Shown here one piece after another: positions 6,440-8,246 of a DNA stretch of 8,246 nucleotides; the stretch's first letter is position 1; every line of letters begins with the position of its first letter. The notes beneath the pieces were generated by a model. The model saw only the letters and a list, made by a program, of their open reading frames with translations, was not told the origin of the DNA and searched no databases. The stretch lies in the NCBI GenBank assembly GCA_947176565.1, contig CAMWRC010000041.1:1-8246 (forward strand), written 5' to 3'. The position numbers and the translations under genes were made by a program. Origin of the DNA: an uncultured Ruminococcus sp. GTDB taxonomy: Bacteria > Bacillota > Clostridia > Oscillospirales > Ruminococcaceae.

Positions 6440-7329
6440 TATTTAATCAAACCATGCTTTTCAAGTGACACACGAAGTACAGCCTTATGCTCGTCGGTCA
6501 TATCGCAGAGGGGAAGTCTGCATGAACCTGCATTCACGCCCATCATATTAACAGCTTCCTTTACAGGAATAGGATTTACTTCGATAAAAAGATTATTAAT
6601 CAAATCAAGGTACTTAATCTGGAGCTTTGTAGCTTCTGCAAAATTATTGTCAAGGCAATACTGAACCATATCATGGGTTTCTTTCGGCAGGACGTGGGAA
6701 AGTACGGAAATAACGCCTTTTGCTCCCAATGACATAAGCGGAACTATCATATCATCATTTCCGCTGTAGACATCAAGCATATCGCCGCATTCAGCGATAA
6801 GTTTAGCGGCGTAGCTGATGTTTCCGCTTGCTTCCTTGACTGCACAGATATTCCGGTGTTCCGCAAGCTTTTTAACTGTATCAACATCCATATTCATTCC
6901 GGTTCTGCCCGGAATATTATAAAGCACTATTGGAATATCTACAGCATCTGCAACAGCTGTAAAGTGTGCAATAAGACCTTTCTGCGTGGTCTTGTTGTAA
7001 TACGGCGTAACAAGCAGAAGTGCATCTGCTCCGACCTCCTCAGCCTCTTTTGAAAGCTTAACAGCGTATGCAGTATCATTGCTGCCTGTACCAGCAATAA
7101 CCGGAACTCTTTTTGCTGTACGTTCAACTGCAAACCTGATACATTCAAGATGTTCTTCGTCTGTCATTGTAGATGCTTCGCCTGTAGTTCCGCATATAAC
7201 GATTGCATCAGTGCCGTTTTCAATCTGTGAATCTATCATTTCGCCGAGAACATCGTAATTAATTGAACCGTCAGCGTTCATAGGTGTTATAATTGCAATA
7301 GCCGCACCTGTAAAAATAGTATTCTTCAT
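6439..7329 (-). CDS. dapA: 4-Hydroxy-tetrahydrodipicolinate synthase
   Basis: 296 residues, the usual length for DapA. It condenses pyruvate with aspartate semialdehyde, the first committed step to DAP and lysine, in the cytosol. It is a TIM-barrel class I aldolase: GTTGEAST (47-54) contains the Thr pair of the proton relay, TPYYNKTTQKG (108-118) has the interface Tyr, LYNIPGRTG (136-144) supplies the catalytic Tyr137 and substrate-binding Arg, and AVKEASGN (163-170) has the Schiff-base Lys165. YSGNDD and GAKGVISVLSH follow as expected. Start ATG 7329 has GGAG about 7 bases upstream, and the gap to asd is 44 bases. The stop overlaps the next gene's ATG by one base. Confidence 0.98.
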   Translation of the reverse strand: MKNTIFTGAAIAIITPMNADGSINYDVLGEMIDSQIENGTDAIVICGTTGEASTMTDEEHLECIRFAVERTAKRVPVIAGTGSNDTAYAVKLSKEAEEVGADALLLVTPYYNKTTQKGLIAHFTAVADAVDIPIVLYNIPGRTGMNMDVDTVKKLAEHRNICAVKEASGNISYAAKLIAECGDMLDVYSGNDDMIVPLMSLGAKGVISVLSHVLPKETHDMVQYCLDNNFAEATKLQIKYLDLINNLFIEVNPIPVKEAVNMMGVNAGSCRLPLCDMTDEHKAVLRVSLEKHGLIK

Positions 7330-7373
7330 AGAATTTCTCCGTTCTTAAGTCTTAGAAAATTCGGAATTTATAA

Positions 7374-8246
7374 TTAATCAAAATATCCCTTTGCCGCAAG
7401 CAGTTCAGCAAGAAGAACTCCACCGCCTGCTGCGCCTCTGAGCGTATTATGTGAAAGGCATACGAATTTATAATCATACTGTGTATCTTCGCGGAGACGA
7501 CCTACTGATACAGCCATTCCGTTTTCGAGATTACGGTCAAGTTTTGACTGCGGGCGGTCATCTTCCTCAAAATAGTGGATAAACTGCTTCGGTGCGCTCG
7601 GAAGTTCAAGCTCCTGCGGAACGCCCTTGAAATCAGCCCATAACCGGAGAATTGCTTCCTTTGACGGTTTGTTCTCAAATCTTACAAATACAGCAGCTGT
7701 ATGACCGTCTGAAACCGGAACTCTGAGGCACTGTGTTGTTATAGCAGGTGTTTCAGCCTTAACGATTTCATCTCCGACAATTTTTCCCCATACTTTGAGC
7801 GGTTCCTGCTCTGATTTTTCTTCTTCTCCGCCGATATACGGAATAAGATTATCCACCATTTCAGGCCATGTCTCAAAGTTCTTTCCTGCTCCTGAAATTG
7901 CCTGATAAGTGCAGGCGAGAACACTCTCAATGCCGAAGTTCTTCAGCGGGTGAAGTGCCGGAACATAACTCTGGATAGAACAGTTGGATTTTACTGCAAT
8001 AAATCCTTTTTTTGTTCCGAGGCGTTTTCTCTGTGCTTCGATTATCTCAAGATGTTCAGGATTTATTTCCGGAACTACCATAGGAACATCAGGTGTGAAT
8101 CTGTGCGCCGAATTGTTTGAAACAATCGGGCATTCAGCCTTTGCGTAGGCCTCTTCAAGAGCCTTTATCTAATCTTTTTTCATATCAACAGAGCAGAAAA
8201 AGAAATCAACCATTTACGCAATCCTTTCAAAATCAGCGGACGCGTC
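7374..8246 (-). CDS. asd: Aspartate-semialdehyde dehydrogenase, 5'-partial, with two in-frame stops near the contig edge
   Basis: Makes aspartate semialdehyde from aspartyl phosphate with NADPH, feeding the downstream dapA. It belongs to the longer archaeal/fungal-type Asd branch, also common in anaerobic Firmicutes. Visible are VVPEINPEH, the active-site Cys in VKSNCSIQSY (codon 7982-7980), TYQAISGAGK, RVPVSDGHTAAVFV with the catalytic-region His, and SHNTLRGAAGGG near the C-terminus. Homologous coding clearly continues from 8081 to the end of the window: DASADFERIA, then VDFFFCSVDMKKD, then IKALEEAYAKAECPIVSNNS. This reading is interrupted by TAA (8216-8214, probably AAA/Lys) and TAG (8171-8169, probably GAG/Glu). 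Each is one substitution from sense, so edge sequencing errors are likelier than a pseudogene. The N-terminal Rossmann motif lies beyond the window. The longest uninterrupted piece from a Met starts at 8081. Confidence 0.9.

Noticed and set aside
6347..6664. Plus-strand open frame of 105 codons over the dapA/zinc-ribbon junction
   Set aside because: Shadow of two genes on the other strand, low complexity and without a ribosome site.
8079..8081. ATG at 8081 as the true asd start
   Set aside because: It lies inside conserved Asd sequence (the VPMVVPEI segment), and homologous coding continues upstream to the window edge.
8235..8246. GC-rich end resembling a cDNA linker with an MluI site
   Set aside because: The bases read in frame as D-A-S-A, matching the expected Asd sequence, so they are probably genomic.

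Overview
The window looks like one complete contig from a low-to-moderate-GC anaerobic Firmicute of the Clostridia. Ruminococcus-like Oscillospiraceae is my best guess, from the style of the pyruvate formate-lyase, the diaminopimelate (DAP) dehydrogenase route and strong AGGAGG-type ribosome sites. This placement is inference from protein character; there is no rRNA here. Bases 1-55 are not genomic: they are an Illumina Nextera P5/index/Tn5 mosaic-end adapter with two mismatches. The opposite end carries two in-frame stops inside an otherwise intact asd, so single-base calls near both ends deserve distrust.

Left block (+ strand, 56-2730): a perfect TTGACA-17-TATAAT promoter drives a three-gene operon encoding a natively split pyruvate formate-lyase (PFL). 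The first gene is the PFL barrel with the Cys-Cys active site, but it stops exactly where the C-terminal glycyl radical domain should begin. The third gene is that missing domain as a free-standing 79-residue protein carrying RVSGYAV, the radical glycine motif. Between them lies a 66-residue acidic, cysteine-containing protein whose N-terminus looks like a degenerate copy of the start of the radical domain. A bidirectional terminator closes the operon. No pflA (activase) is present. This split enzyme is the most interesting system in the window.

Middle block (- strand, 2735-4166): a helical 144-residue protein of unknown function convergent with the PFL operon; a 92-residue two-helix membrane protein carrying the GGAD-PT signature of Na+-pumping decarboxylase beta subunits; and a 209-residue lipoprotein. 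A 12-bp inverted repeat at 3174-3216 combines an extended -10, a Shine-Dalgarno sequence and a terminator-like U-tract.

Right block (- strand, 4174-8246): asd, dapA, a zinc-ribbon membrane protein, dapB and ddh, tightly packed and in pathway order. Together they convert aspartyl phosphate to meso-diaminopimelate by the one-step dehydrogenase variant, supplying peptidoglycan and lysine synthesis. The lipoprotein follows ddh by 7 bases and may be part of the same transcript. No tRNA, rRNA, CRISPR array or genuine mobile element was seen.
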